Shown: positions 1 to 11,870, counted from the first letter of the stretch. The stretch is 64,000 bases of DNA from Hippopus hippopus (GCA_946811185.2 OX328113.1:558001-622000), one strand, 5' to 3'. The notes: generated from the letters alone by a model not told the origin. Program-made: numbers and translations.

Positions 1-112
1 TTAGACAAAATGTACTTTATGGATCTATAATTATGTGATGACTTACTTGGTATAATTCATCACGGAGATGCATTAAGCCCCCTTTTGCCAGAGTATGGTT
101 CAAATCTATTCT
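1..112 (-). mobile_element. M2 MITE, truncated by window edge
   Basis: One terminal part of the M2 family. The outer end carries the family's terminal signature (GCATTAAGCCCCCTTTT followed by an AGAGYATGGYTC-like end), and the inner part matches the copies at 2,900, 16,470 and 36,740 in reverse orientation. M2 has no coding capacity. Its ends are inverted repeats of about 30 bp, so it is a non-autonomous DNA transposon by structure. Confidence 0.7.
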
Positions 113-127
113 GTTTTCATCGACCCC

Positions 128-250
128 GACGTTGACGGCTTTTGAAAACATTGTGGAAAAAGGAGAAACTGCTGACAAGAAAAAAATATGTTTTACATTT
201 CGAAGTCAAATCAGATTAGTCCAGTTTGAACCAAATTTTAGAAAATTTAC
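128..250 (+). mobile_element. M1 MITE fragment
   Basis: Contains the M1 arm GAAAACATTGTGGAAAAAGG and a diverged TTTAGACTGGTCCAAATT-like segment. The symmetrical other half of the hairpin is missing, so this is a degraded copy. Confidence 0.5.
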
Positions 251-539
251 AATTTTAATGTCTAAAATTCTGCTACAATGTTTAAGGCAACGTAAAATAC
301 CACGTAGTTTTTTTTCTTTTTCCTTTCACCAAACCAGGTATTCAGATGGTATGGATTTAGAATGAGTCTGGACGTTTCTAGTAGTCTAATCTTAATCTAC
401 ATTCAATGGTCTTTACAAGCTACTAGATCTAGCTGCTTTCTCACAAAGACAATGTTCCACGGTAAGAAAAGAATTTCAATGTATCAATAACCATCATCAG
501 TGATAGTAATGAGTGATTTTTGCCTAGCAGAGTAAACGA

Positions 540-612
540 AAAGTGTAGATTTGCGGTCAGTCTGTACGCTCTGTGAAGTCTGATCCTAGTCTATACTATC
601 TGTGTAAGTTGT
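540..612 (+). mobile_element. M3 palindromic element fragment
   Basis: Matches the central palindrome of the M3 family (AGATC..ATCAGACTG..CGTTCTGTG..CAGTCTGATC..GATCTA) with several mismatches. Only the centre is recognisable. Confidence 0.5.
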
Positions 613-670
613 TTTCAGTTTGGACGAGTCTAATCTCATGTTGTTTTCTATCGAATTAAATATTGATCAG

Positions 671-830
671 TCGACCAAATTTTAGACCAGTCCAAATTCA
701 AAGCATTATCAGACGACAATATGATTGTGGCCTAAATTATGAGATTTGTCCTAAAAAGGACTTAAAAAAAAAAAATCGATGCCAGCATTTTCTGCATTTC
801 CCACGATGTTTTTAAAAGCTGTTTGTCTAG
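671..830 (+). mobile_element. M1 MITE, partial
   Basis: Shows the M1 left flank (TTTAGACCAGTCCAAATTC, then GCATT..CAGACGACAA) followed by the CCAGCATTTTCT..CACGATGTTTTTAAAAG right arm. The left hairpin arm has been deleted. Confidence 0.6.
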
Positions 831-1127
831 GAGGAAGTTAAAACACATTATTGGTAAATGGTTAAAACATGCTTATTCGAAAGAATTTCTGCTTTCCCAC
901 ATTACTATCGTAAAAAAAAAAGACATCGACGGTGAGACAGGAATGAATGAATCATGTCGTAGTGACTGTCATCAACCCTCGGAAAGAAATTTGATAAGCT
1001 GGGAATTCGGACCAGTCTACCCTCTAATTAAGCTCTTTCAGCGACAAATAAATAAACGTAAAGTCTTTTGACGACCGGAAATACGATCCAATGAAACTCG
1101 TTTTTCGTGTGCTTGACTAAACAATCG

Positions 1128-1190
1128 GCCAGTATAGATATAAGATCAGACTGCATGTTCTATACAGTCTCTTCTTGATCTATATGTCCA
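1128..1190 (+). mobile_element. M3 palindromic element fragment
   Basis: Second, diverged copy of the M3 core (AGATCAGACTGCATG..ACAGTCTCTTCTTGATCTAT), immediately upstream of a full M3 copy. Confidence 0.5.
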
Positions 1191-1228
1191 CAATATTTCC
1201 TGTTTTCGCCAATGGCGATAAATCGATA

Positions 1229-1425
1229 AACCCTTATCCTGCTAAATAACTAAAATGAAATTTTCATTCCGATGGTAAAACCCAAAATACTGCCATTTCA
1301 AAGTTATAATTTTGGGAATAACAGTGTAGATCCCAGATCAGACTGTACGTTCTGTGCAGTCTGATCTTGATCTACATTGTCCGCAAAAGGTCAGCGAGTC
1401 GCGCTTAGCAGCCTAAGGGTTAAGC
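1229..1425 (+). mobile_element. M3 element, near-complete reference copy
   Basis: The ends form an inverted repeat, AACCCTTATCCTGCTAA on the left and TTAGCAGCCTAAGGGTT on the right. Near the right side lies a hairpin of about 45 bp that reads ATCAGACTG..ACGTTCTGTG..CAGTCTGAT and is bracketed by GATC. No ORF. The matching full copy in reverse orientation is at 38,690-38,905. Non-autonomous DNA element by structure; superfamily not determined. Confidence 0.65.
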
Positions 1426-1499
1426 CGTGTACGTGATCGCCTAAACTGAACGACACTGTAAAAAAAAACATTGTAGCAGGTTTTGCATGAAGATCCCTT

Positions 1500-1585
1500 T
1501 TTCTATTTCTCGTGGATTAATGGTTGGCTTTGCAATGCCTTGCCCAAGGACACTTCCACGTTACCCAAAGTGCCAGCAGCGGTCA
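1500..1585 (-). mobile_element. SINE family B fragment
   Basis: The segment around CCTTGCCCAAGGACACTTCCACG matches, in reverse orientation, the body of the family B SINE at 7,424-7,655. Head and tail are absent. Confidence 0.45.
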
Positions 1586-1944
1586 GCTCAGAATTTCTTT
1601 TTTTACAAATCCTCACAGTGGTTTGGAATTATACAAAAATTCAGTGATTTGAACCTGATTTGATTTGTCGTGTGCAACATGCTTTACAATATCCATGGAC
1701 GAGTCTAAAGGTTATATTCAGTAAGAGAAATTTTACTTTTTGCCGTTAAAATAACGGGACGGTCCATTTGCCACACAGAAATTACTTCTATTTTTAGGCG
1801 ATTTCTTATGCCGTCATCGTTTTTGTTTTTAATGATCTGATATAATCGATGTGTGGTTTTGAGCGCAAGACATTCATACCAGCACATTTGCAAACTTTTA
1901 GAGCGTAAATCAGCGCTATACGACTCGCTAGTTTATATATGCCC

Positions 1945-2070
1945 TTAGTTTCACCAGAACTAGGCTAAAGCTCTGAAGGGTCTTGCCCAAGGATACTTTC
2001 ATGAAAATTACAGCACTTCAAGTGGGGGTTCGAAACTGAGACTTCAAAATTTCCTGAGTATAACAAGTAC
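1945..2070 (-). mobile_element. SINE family B fragment with B-box-like site
   Basis: GTTTCACCAGAACTAGGCTA and CTTGCCCAAGGATACTTTC match the SINE B body seen at 19,577-19,762. GGGGTTCGAAACTGAG nearby resembles the complement of a tRNA B box. Truncated. Confidence 0.5.
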
Positions 2071-2292
2071 CAGACAGCGGATCAAAAGTGTGATGTCCAC
2101 GTGACCAGCAACATTGACACCAAGTCCAATGCTTTAACAAACAAGTTTCGAAAATCTTTTGTTTTCAAAAACGAGAAAATACTGGCGAATAAGGATACAT
2201 GAAATTGATATGTACAAAGTTTGACCTGCTACAATCTTGTCAGTTGTAAGGTAACGGACTCGCCGTGTTCCCGAGGTCAGTTTATACCATCT

Positions 2293-2586
2293 CGCCGAGC
2301 CCCGGTAACGCAGTCGGTACCGTACAGGATTCGAGAACGGGTGTCGCTGGTTCGATCCCGGCTCGGTTAATTTCTTTCCGAAGATTGATAATAGTCATTC
2401 CTCTTTCACCACATTGTTTTGACGATGGTTATGTGGGAACGCAGCCAGTGGCTTGGAAAGAATATTGTGCGGGGTACTGGTAAAAGAAACTCCTGCAAAG
2501 CATGGATAGGTGCACTGGCCGCCGCGATATAACTGAAATAATGTTGAAAACAGCGTTAAATACCATACAATTAATCAATCAATCAT
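2293..2586 (+). mobile_element. SINE family A, full-length tRNA-headed copy
   Basis: The head is tRNA-like: an A-box region near GGTAACGCAGTCGGTACC and a clear B box in GGTTCGATCCCGG. The body contains TTGACGATGGTTATGTGGGA, the family-A signature GCACTGGCCGCCGCGATATA and GAAATAATGTTGAAAACAGC. The 3' tail is AATCAATCAATCAT, the CAAT-type tail shared by other copies in this window. Known biology: such heads supply an internal RNA polymerase III promoter, and mobilisation depends on a partner LINE that is not present here. Confidence 0.85.
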
Positions 2587-2591
2587 ACCAT

Positions 2592-2745
2592 CTCTTTACC
2601 ACACGAGGAAAACATGGACTTGTCTAGATTCAAAGCATTTGCCGACGACAATTTTAAATGTGGCTCAAATCTTGAAATTTGTCTTTGATAAGATTGAAAA
2701 CATTGTCCGGAACGGAGAAAATGCTGGTGACCAGAAATAATATGC
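2592..2745 (+). mobile_element. M1 MITE, left half
   Basis: Abuts the SINE A tail. It runs from CTCTTTACCACACGAGG through TTCAAAGCATTTGCCGACGA to GAAAACATTGTCCGGAACGG and GAAAATGCTGGTGACCAG, then the right hairpin arm is lost. Confidence 0.6.
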
Positions 2746-2899
2746 TTTTGTCATTCACAAAAACAAAAGTTTCGGGAAAGATTGCAAAAATGTAGGATTT
2801 AAATTCCATATTTGGCTCCAAAACTATCTTTTAAAGGTTTGAATCCCGAGGTGAATAAATGAATTATTATAACAATAACTTATCCATTACATACATTTA

Positions 2900-3172
2900 T
2901 ATGAGCCATGCGCTGGCAAAAGGGGGCCTAATGCATCTCCGTGATGTATGACACCAAGCAAGACATCACCTAATTATAGATCTATATAATCAATTTTGTC
3001 AAACAACCCACTGAATCACGAGGTAGAATTATCCTTTGAAATGCAGAAAACTTAAAGATAGCGAAAAGTTTCGGCCCATTTCGCGGACTGCGCAGGCCGA
3101 CATGGGTCGATACTTTTCGCAATTGCATTAAGCCCCCTTTTCACAGAGCACGACTCATATAGCTCTACTATA
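2900..3172 (+). mobile_element. M2 MITE, full copy
   Basis: Begins ATGAGCCATGCGCTGGCAAAA and ends TTTTCACAGAGCACGACTCAT, an imperfect terminal inverted repeat of about 30 bp. In the middle is a small palindrome, GCGGACTGCGCAGGCCGAC. No ORF. Many copies in this window share the same layout, which is why it is called as a mobile element rather than unique intergenic DNA. Confidence 0.75.
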
Positions 3173-3211
3173 GGCTCATACGGCTATTTATTATTTTCAC
3201 GACATAGTAAG

Positions 3212-3470
3212 CTACTTGACTTTACCACAAGACAATTATTTAGTCTTGTCTACTTACAAAACATTTGCAGACGACAGATGAAGTGTAACCCAAATGTAAA
3301 ATTTCGCAAAAAAGGGTAGCAATCATAGGAAAAGGAGAAAATAATATTTACCAGCATTGTCTTCTTTTTCCACAATGTTTTCTAAATTTTTTAGACTTTT
3401 TTTTTTTTCTATACTTTTCTTTTTTGGGGTCGATAAAATGGGAAAAATGTTAACCATAAGCCTCTGACAA
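3212..3470 (+). mobile_element. M1 MITE, diverged full copy
   Basis: Has the M1 order of parts: TTTACCACAAGACAATTATT, AACATTTGCAGACGACAG, AAAAGGAGAAAATAATATT, ACCAGCATTGTCTTCTTTTT and CCACAATGTTTTCTAAA. The right end is replaced by a pyrimidine tract. Confidence 0.6.
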
Positions 3471-6078
3471 CAAGCCTAGTTGATTTATTAAAATGTAGAT
3501 CAAAATCAGAGTGCACAGATGATGTAGTCTGATCTCTTATACTTTGTGAGCTTTTCTGACTGAAAATCTATTTAATCGTAAATTAAACACGTGAAATAAT
3601 AATAATAATGATAATAATACATATAATATCGGTAATAATACTTGTCCGATTTCTATTTACAAAATTAATTGTTACGAATTTCAATTATGTTGCAGGTACT
3701 CCAAATTTTTCTAAAAATTGAAATTTGGGGAAAAAAATGATAGATCTAGTTTATAGTAAGTTCAAAATTAACTGTATTTCTTGAATTAACGTATATGAAT
3801 TCCACGCACAACAGACTTACCCAGAAAATGGCTTCTTTTCAACATTAGCAAAGTAGAGACAATAATCAGGAATACAAGAGATGAATCTTGTTGCAATGTA
3901 GAACAGATAACTGTCCCCAAAGGCGATGTTACTTTTTGACTGGTCGCCTCTGGGTACAGAGACGATCAAGACAAAATCAATTGAAAGCTCTGCACAGATT
4001 TTGTGGGCAAGTTTGAACTCTCATAATTTCGCAAATACAGCAAATCACCGTAGCGTCTTTTTTATTGAGACTAGTTACAATGATTATCGCTATTCTTCGG
4101 AAAGAATTTTGATTGCATTTAGTAATCGGATAATGTAATGAAATACTGATTAAACAATAGGTAATTACTGAAATGAATATATTATTTGACCAGTCTGATC
4201 AACGTCAACACAGTTCGTTCAAATATCGAAAGACATGTATACACAGAATTTACACAGTTTAAAACCGTTTACCACATAAATAAGGGTTTTAATGACCTTG
4301 GGGAATATTTTGAACCAACATTCTCACGTTTTTCAAGACTGTGTACCCTTTTAAAGTCTGATCAAATAATTTCAGCCACAGTTGTTTTGTCATTTGCAAA
4401 TCTTCCTATTTGACAGGTTTGACATTTGAGCACTGTCTGTGACGGAGTAAACACACTGTGTAAACTATCGATTTTGCCCCCCCTCCCCCCCAAAAAAAAA
4501 TATACATACATACTTAGAGCAATATGATAGATTTAAAACTGAGACTCGATTGTGGGAAGTCTGATCTATACCTACACCTTTCAGCATTGTTGGTCTGACG
4601 TACATTGAAATATGGATTAGTCTATACAATTGTGTAACTTCTAAATACTTGAGTGTCTTTTTTCTGAGCAATCTGATACATTGTTCACTTTCTAACATAT
4701 TGGCGAGTTTCAACTGTTTGTTGGAATAGAAATGCTTTTGAAACGGTAAAACAGCAGTTCTGAATGTTCATCATGACAAGCAATCAGAACTGCTGCTATA
4801 TTGCTTTATACACAAGAACATGTCTGACACTAGTATGAAGTTTTGCAGGCCAGATAAACACAAGAACTTGTCCTTTAAACAAACAAACAAAAATTACTGA
4901 CCTTGATACTCTGTAATTCGAATTCAAAGAAATCTGAGACACGTAACGATAAGATAAACATTCAAAATTATTGAATGGGAATCAAATAAAATAAGAAAAT
5001 CCTACCTTTTGGTTGCGACTGCGGTCTCTAACTATGAATAAAGTGCAAATTTTTCTTGAAATGTAGAGGAATAATGAAAACGTTGTAATAAATTTAGCAA
5101 GTAACTCTGTGGGCCCAGTGCGGAGACGGTGAATATATAGTCACCGAATTGCGCGATTGTAAGTAACCAATCGTATTTGAGTAAACAGGTGGCGTGCAAG
5201 TGTATGGGGCGTGTTAAACCTTTATCTTGAAAGCAGCTGATGCAGAATCTAGTATGCACAGAAACATTGAAACGAATGGAGAATTTGTTAACTGAGATTC
5301 TTCATGTCCATCGCATTCCTCTTTAAGCAAGATACTTTGTATACGTTATGTAATTTGATATTCTTACAAGGACTTGTAGTTAGACAATATCTACATGGTT
5401 TCTGCATAAGAAAATAAAGGGCACAGCCTTGACCTTTGAAGAATCGCAATTTACGGAAAATTTTGCACATGTGCTAATCTTTGCATCAGACGATCATGTG
5501 TTTCAACGACCTTGCAGAAGACGGGCTTTGAAAATACAGTGGAGCAAGGAAAAAATTATGATAACAACCACTTTCTCTAATTTCCACATCGTGTTATTTC
5601 CTTTCAAAGACAAACCACAATCTTTTTAAACATATTTTACTGTTTCGCTTTGACTTTGGAGAATTCTAGACTTTTGTCATCTGCTTAAACCTCAAACTAA
5701 GTATAATTAATTCGATTACGGACAAATAAGTTGTGACCACCATCTTTCCTGCATGTTTGACAAGATACACTGTTTGACTACGGAATAAAATATTCTTTTG
5801 AGTGTTTTTTTTTTTCCACTGGTCTACTTAAGAAATATATTATACTGTCCACATATATTATCCAATAACAAACTGAAAAATAAGCTCATAGGACAAAAGT
5901 TAACAATATAACAGCACGCGATAATTTGACAAATCCTAGTATTGATAGGATTGTAGATTTACAAAATTGTTTCAGAAATAATCTATAGAAGTCAAAATAC
6001 TAATTTTGCTTAAAACATGCCCTGCGCTCATGGCAAAACCCCAAAAATAACCATAACTTACAGAACTATACCTATCTG
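3471..6078. other. AT-rich stretch, no gene recognised
   Basis: No ORF longer than about 80 codons and no recognisable exon. An M3 core fragment lies at about 3,487-3,550. An AAT/AATA microsatellite runs from about 3,597 to 3,640, and a C-run followed by an A-run lies at 4,477-4,500. The short ORFs here lack recognisable domains and show no splice context. Confidence 0.5.
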
Positions 6079-6233
6079 TCGCATTGTTTCGACGATGGTT
6101 ATGTGGGAAAGCACCCGGCAAAGTACTGGTAAAAGAAACTCCAGGAAAGCATGGATAGGTGAACTGGCCGCTGCGATATAACTGAGAAAATGTTGAAACG
6201 GCCTTAAATGCCATTCAGTTAATTAATCAATCA
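6079..6233 (+). mobile_element. SINE family A, 5'-truncated
   Basis: Starts at GTCGCATTGTTTCGACGATG and runs through GAACTGGCCGCTGCGATATA to a TTAATTAATCAATCAT tail. The tRNA head is missing, as expected for incomplete reverse transcription. Confidence 0.75.
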
Positions 6234-6329
6234 TATCTGTAGACTGAATTATTAACAAGAGTGTCCACATTTTACCAGTAAATGGTTATATTATTTTCAG
6301 TCTGTGTAATATAACTGAGCTATGCTCTG

Positions 6330-7165
6330 TAGCAACCAGTTTTGCAATAAAAACGAGAATTGCAATAAAATGATTATATATATCATATTCGATCGCTTTC
6401 CAATTAAAACCAAATTAGAATGCAATTTAATGTTGAACTGGATTGTGTAAGACCTAAATTAAGTTACAGAAAGTGCGCTTCAAAGATTAATAAGAACATT
6501 TCAGGCTAAACACTATTAAGGCTTAAATCTTTGAAAACTTTCATAAAGTCGATTAAATACCGTAAACAACATTGAATTTTGACTGCTTAAGAAACAACAT
6601 GTCTTAAACCAGAATTGCAATAAATTATTGCAAAACTCATTGTGATGACAGAAAATTTATTACATTTCACTTCACAACCAGTTTTGTAATAAAAACGAGA
6701 ATTGCAATAAAATGATTATATATATCATATTCGATCGCTTTCCAATTAAAACCAAATTAGAATGCAATTTAATGTTAAATGGGGTATATATGTAAAACCT
6801 AAATTAAGTTACAGAAAGTGCGCTTCAAAGATTAATAAGAACATTTCAGGCTAAACACTATTAAGGCTTAAATCTTTGAAAACTTTCATAAAGTCGATTA
6901 AATACCGTAAACAACATTGAATTTTGACTGCTTAAGAAACAACATGTCTTTAACCAGAATTGCAATAAATTATTGCAGAACTCGTTGCGATGACAGAAAA
7001 TTTATTACGTTTCACTTCACAACCAGTTTTGTAATAAAAACGAGAATTGCAATAAAATGATTATATATATCATATTCGATCGTTTTCCATTCAAAACAAG
7101 TAAGTGTGCAATTTAAATTTAACTTGGATTATGTAAGACCTAAACAAAGTTCTACAAAGTCATTG
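6330..7165 (+). repeat. 342-345-bp tandem array, about 2.4 units
   Basis: The motif AACCAGTTTTGYAATAAAAACG recurs at 6,334, 6,676 and 7,021, so the unit is 342-345 bp. Units one and two are nearly identical. The third breaks off after about 140 bp. Each unit contains near-palindromes such as TTGCAATAAATTATTGCAA and an ATGATTATATATATCAT tract. No coding frame. The same unit occurs in reverse orientation at 10,715-11,700. Confidence 0.85.
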
Positions 7166-7423
7166 TTTGAGTGGATAGGAGCCAAGTCCAAAATTACATT
7201 TTTTATCTCCCGTAATCTATGCAATCTCTCAAGCCAGGGCTAATATTTGTCATGAAGCCACACGAACGTCTTTAGTTTGATATAATATCAACAAAATGGG
7301 TTATGTTTGGCTTAAAATGGGCAGATTAGACCTTTTAAAACATTTATCTGTAAGGTAAAAGGAACGTTATGTGAGAGTCATTTATAAAAGTTTTATGCGC
7401 ACTACAATTCGAGCTGGAGTCGG

Positions 7424-7655
7424 GGGTCCTGCGTGGCTCAGTGGTAAAGTGTATTACTCGCAACCTGGAAACCCCAGGTTCGAGGCGCACTGGATCCTCT
7501 GGGGTTTTTCGTGGCATTGTCCTTGAGGAAGACACTTCAGAGCCCCAGCCTAATACTGGTGAAACCCAGGAAATACATCAATATATGAACTGTCGCCGTG
7601 ATATGACTGAAATAATGTTGAAAGCGGCGTAAAACACCATTCAATCTATCAATTA
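7424..7655 (+). mobile_element. SINE family B, near full-length
   Basis: tRNA-like head with an A box in TGGCTCAGTGGTAAAG and a B box in AGGTTCGAGGCGC. The body contains GTCCTTGAGGAAGACACTTC and CGCCGTGATATGACTGAAAT, and the 3' end is ACACCATTCAATCTATCAAT. Its 3' body (GTGATATGACTGAAATAATG) resembles that of family A, so the two families probably share a 3' module recognised by one LINE partner (inference). Confidence 0.8.
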
Positions 7656-7879
7656 ATCGGGCTGGAGTCTTTGACTACCTCTTACATTTACATTACACTT
7701 ATATGCTAGAAAAAACCAAAATCGGCTCGTTTACGAGCTTCATTGGGACAAAGAATTGTTATGTGAAAGTCATTTATGAGATTAGGCGAGCACTTCACTT
7801 CAAACAAAATCATCAGACGCACTTTACATCTCAGAAGTATGCGTCGTTGGTCCTTAGCATATTAAGAAAATAAGTGAAG

Positions 7880-7990
7880 AAGGTGGTTTCGCACGAATTG
7901 CAATAAATTATCGCAAAACCCGTAGCATTGACTGAAAACTTATAACAGTTTGCTACTCAACAATTTTTAGCTATAAATCGAGGATAGCAA
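7880..7990 (+). repeat. Diverged fragment of the 342-bp repeat
   Basis: GAATTGCAATAAATTATCGC, GACTGAAAACTTATAACAG and a loose CAACAATTTTTAGCTATAAA follow the same order as in the 6,330-7,165 array, with many substitutions. An old solitary unit. Confidence 0.55.
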
Positions 7991-8696
7991 AACAAATTTG
8001 GTTTCTTTTGAAAGTCGAATTTGTTTATTTGTCAAACTTTGAGCAAATCAGCCATAGTAAAATCTTTGAAATTACCCCGTGTTGAAATCATCTCTCTGTA
8101 TATAATTGCATGTTCATTGGGTAAACCTCTATCAGATTGTTTAAAGAATATAAAGTGAATGAAATAAAATTTATTCAGTAAAAAATCACCGAACTTGTAA
8201 ACGGCCACTGCGTATTACTCTTTTTATATCATATTTAGAAGTCTCACACACAAAACCGAGAAAGAGAATAACCTCCTTTTCAAAAGTCACACAAATCGCA
8301 ATTTTAAGACAAATTCCAAAACCTCTGTCCAAGAAATCCACGAAAAATGTTGTTTTAACCGATTTATTGGTAAGCTTAATCGTGCTAGAATTCAATCTAT
8401 TGAACGGTAAGGATTTGTTTTGGAAAGATATCTCACAATTGCCCAATAAGTAAAGTATACCCCACCACCAGTGTTTATTTTGAGATCAGGGATGTTGACG
8501 GACTCGTGTCATTTAAATTGTGTTCCTTGGGATTTTTTTCCTCATAGGTTTTTCTTGAAACGGATATTACTTGGGTATTGAATAAATACCCGTATGAATT
8601 GGAATGAAAATTAGGGAAAAGCGTGTTTCATAAATAACGACAAATGAGGTCGTTAATGTTGTACAGGAAGATCTCTGAAACAGGTATTTCGATTTT

Positions 8697-9870
8697 TAGA
8701 TGAGCTAGTGTGATCACTCACCGTCCGTCGGCGTCCGTCGTCCGTCCGTCCGTTCACATTTCTTTGTTTACACTCTAGCATCTACAAATATTAACCAATC
8801 AGCACCAAACTTTATCAAAATATATATTACCATAAGATGTCGGATGAGTTCGATTATGGGTCTAATCGGACCAGAACAACTGGAGTTATTTACCCTTGAA
8901 TTAGAAAAATTGCTATATTTGACTTTGTTTACACTCTAGCATCTACAATTTTTAACCAATCAGCATCAAACTTAGTCAAAATATTTATGACTATAAGATC
9001 TCGGATGAGTTCGATTATGGGTCCAAACAGACCTGACTGACTGGAGTTATTTGCCCTTGAATTAGAAAGTTCTTTAGAATAGTTTTTTGTCCGGAGCATA
9101 ACTTTGTCATCTCCAGTCCGATTGACTTGAAACTTGGCATTTGTGTTGTTGCAATAATACGGAGTGCAGTGTGAAAGAACCATAACTCTACCTCGTTCTG
9201 TCTATGAGTTATTTCCCTTTGATGGTCATTTTTATAGTATTTTCTACTTGTCAGGAATATAACTTTGTCATCTCTAGCCTGAACATCTTCAAATTTACTA
9301 TGCATGATTGTTGAAAAATTACGGAGTGCAGTGCACAAGAACCATAACTCTTCCTAGCACGAATTTTGAGTTATTCCCCTTTTGACCTTCATTTTTTTTA
9401 GCATTTATTGCTTGTCCGGAGCAAAACTTTGTCATCTTAAGTAAGAATGACTTGAAATATGGTATGCTTATTTGTTGCAATATTTGGAAGTGCAGTGCAC
9501 AAGAATTGTAATTCTACCTCGTGCTGTCTTTGAGATATTTCCCTTTGATCACCATTTTTACAGCATTTAGTGCTTGTCCGGAATATAACTTTGTCATCTC
9601 AAGTCAGAACAACTTCAAACTTGGTATGCATGTTTGTTGCAATATTACAGAGTACAGAGTGCAAGAACTATAACTCTACCTAGCGCGGATTTCGAGTAAT
9701 TCCACTTTGATCTTCATTTTTTTTACAGTATTTCTTGCTTGTCCGGAACGGAACTTTGTCACCTCAAGTCAAACTGACTGGAGACTTGGTACACGTGTTT
9801 GTTGGATTACCTGCCCTTTGCGATTATTATACCTCCTTGACAACTGGCAGTGGGACGGGCATATCTTGCG
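8697..9870 (+). repeat. 163-bp tandem-unit element
   Basis: Begins with a GTCCGTCGGCGTCCGTCGTC-rich leader. Two units of about 161 bp follow (CTTTGTTTACACTCTAGC at 8,762 and 8,923). Then come five units of 160-165 bp marked by TTGTCCGGA..TAACTTTGTCATC at 9,088, 9,248, 9,412, 9,574 and 9,739. The leader resembles that of the 145-bp elements at 55-62 kb, so it probably belongs to the same broad class of array-cored elements. Short ORFs inside it are accidental. Terminal structures were not resolved. Confidence 0.75.
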
Positions 9871-10714
9871 ACAATTTGCCGCTCGTTTCATTATCATTTG
9901 GCCTTGAACCTCGATATTTGGTATTTATATTCACTGTAGAAATTTTCGATACCGAAAGAAGTAGTCATCTTATGCTGACGTGCAAAGAAAAAATGTCGAT
10001 GCTTAAGAAGATTATATATTTTTAGTCAAAACGAAATTCCTAAAAGCGAATGATCATCACCCGAAGGCCCTTAATATGAAAAACTCAAAGCCTCAAAAAG
10101 ATCGCAATTTGTCGGTATTATACAACAGTTAAGACAAAGATCAGCCTTCATACACATCAAGTTTGATTTTTACCCACAATTTGAAATGGATGGTTGTTTT
10201 TCAGTGACAGTACGCCAACTTAAAAAATAAAATAAAAAAAAAATGGCTTGTCAGACTCATTTAAGGCTTCATTGGTTTATCGAAGTTATTTGCACTGTCA
10301 ACCGTTACGCTGAGAGAACCTTATAGGAAATCCGTGAATTAAAGAAATTGGATCAGAGATCGAACTCAGTGCAGGCCGATGGGGGGGGGGGGGTTAAAGT
10401 GGTTGTAAGGTAAGGTAGAATGACCATTTATCAACAGAAATTGTACCGAAGGCGAAAAGTGTTGACCCTGGCCAGCCTGTGCATTTCACGAAGACTGAAC
10501 AGGGTCGGTCAAGTTGCAGAAAGGGCGCGAAATTGTCATAGAGCTTAAATTTGTGACGTTATTTACTTAGAACAAGAGCCGTTGTAGACGGATTACGTTC
10601 CCTGAACATGTCTCTGTTTAGGAAAATGAAGGCTGTCGTAAATGGTTGGTCACGGGAGAGGAGGGTGGGGTGAAACAGACTACTTAAGACAGGAAAAGCA
10701 CTACGTTTAAATCC
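9871..10714. other. No gene recognised; G13 run
   Basis: Non-repetitive by eye, apart from an A-rich tract at 10,227-10,243 and an uninterrupted run of 13 G at 10,381-10,393. No ORF, exon or mobile-element end was recognised. Confidence 0.45.
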
Positions 10715-11700
10715 TTATTAAAGCCTTAATAGTGTTTAGTGTGACATGTTTTCATTGGTCTTTGAATTATCACTTTTTGTAACTTTGTTTATGTCTTACA
10801 TAATCCAGTTTAAAAATAAATTGCACACTGACTTTGTTTGATTGGAAAACTGACGAATATGATATATATATATAATGATTTTATTGCAATTCTCGTTTTT
10901 ATCGCAAAACTGGTTGTGAAGTGAAATGTAATACATTTTCTGTCATCGCAACGAGTTTTGTAATAATTCATTGCAATACTGGTTTAGATATATTGTGACC
11001 TGACGCTTTACAACTTAATGTTGTATACGATATTTATTCGACTTTTAAAGGTATTCATAGATTTAAGTGTTAAGAGTATTAAGCCTAAAATGTTCCTATT
11101 TGTCTTTGAATTATCACTTTCTGTAACTTCATTTACGTCTTAGATAATCCAGTTCAACATTACATTGCATTCATACTTGGTTTTGATTGGAAAACGATCG
11201 AATATGATATATATAATCATTTTATTGCAATTCTCGTTTTTATTACAAAACTGGTTGTGAAGTGAAATGTAATAAATTTTCTGTTATCGCAATGAGTTTT
11301 GCAATAATTTATTGCAATTCTGGTTTAAGACAAGTTGTTTCTTAAGCAGTCAAAATTCAATGTTGTTTACGGTATTTAATCGACTTTATGAAAGTTTTCA
11401 AAGATTTAAGCCTTAATAGTGTTTAGCCTGAAATGTTCTTATTGGTCTTTGAAGCGCACTTTCTGTAACTTAATTTAGGTTTTATGTAATCTTATTTAAC
11501 ATTAAATTGGACTTTAATTTGGTTTTAATTGGAAAACGATCGAATATGATATAAATAATCATTTTATTGCAATTCTCGTTTTTATTGCAAAACTGGTTGT
11601 GAAGTGAAATGTAATAAATTTTCTGTCATCGCAACGAGTTTTGCAATAATTTATTGCAATTCTCGTTTTTTTTTTTTTTTTTTTGCAAAACTGGTTGCTA
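10715..11700 (-). repeat. 342-bp tandem array, inverted copy, about 3 units
   Basis: The complement of the 6,330-7,165 repeat. ACTGGTTGTGAAGTG marks units at 10,909, 11,250 and 11,592 (spacing 341-342 bp). The array ends at GCAAAACTGGTTGCTAC, the same boundary sequence as the outer edge of the first array. A T-tract of about 18 bp (11,668-11,686) interrupts the last unit. Confidence 0.85.
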
Positions 11701-11870
11701 CAATGCTCTGTCAAAAGGAGGCTACATGCACCTCCGTGATGCATTATACCATGCAAGTCATAACATAATTTTGGATCAATTATATCCATTTCCTCGGACA
11801 ATTGACTGATTCCTGCGGTAGAATGGTGCTTGTACATACAGAAGAAAAACCAAAAAGTTTCGACCCATGT
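11701..11870 (+). mobile_element. M2 MITE, left part
   Basis: ATGCTCTGTCAAAAGGAGGC, ACCTCCGTGATGCATTATAC, then a diverged GACTGATTCCTGCGGTAGAA and AAAAAGTTTCGACCCATG. The right terminal repeat is missing. It abuts the 342-bp array directly. Confidence 0.65.

Noticed and set aside
9735..10025. 96-codon open frame
   Set aside because: Mostly inside the 163-bp tandem repeat; no domain and overlapping open frames in other phases.
10381..10393. G13 run as a possible G-quadruplex
   Set aside because: A single uninterrupted homopolymer can vary by sequencing error or slippage, and there is no neighbouring gene to regulate.
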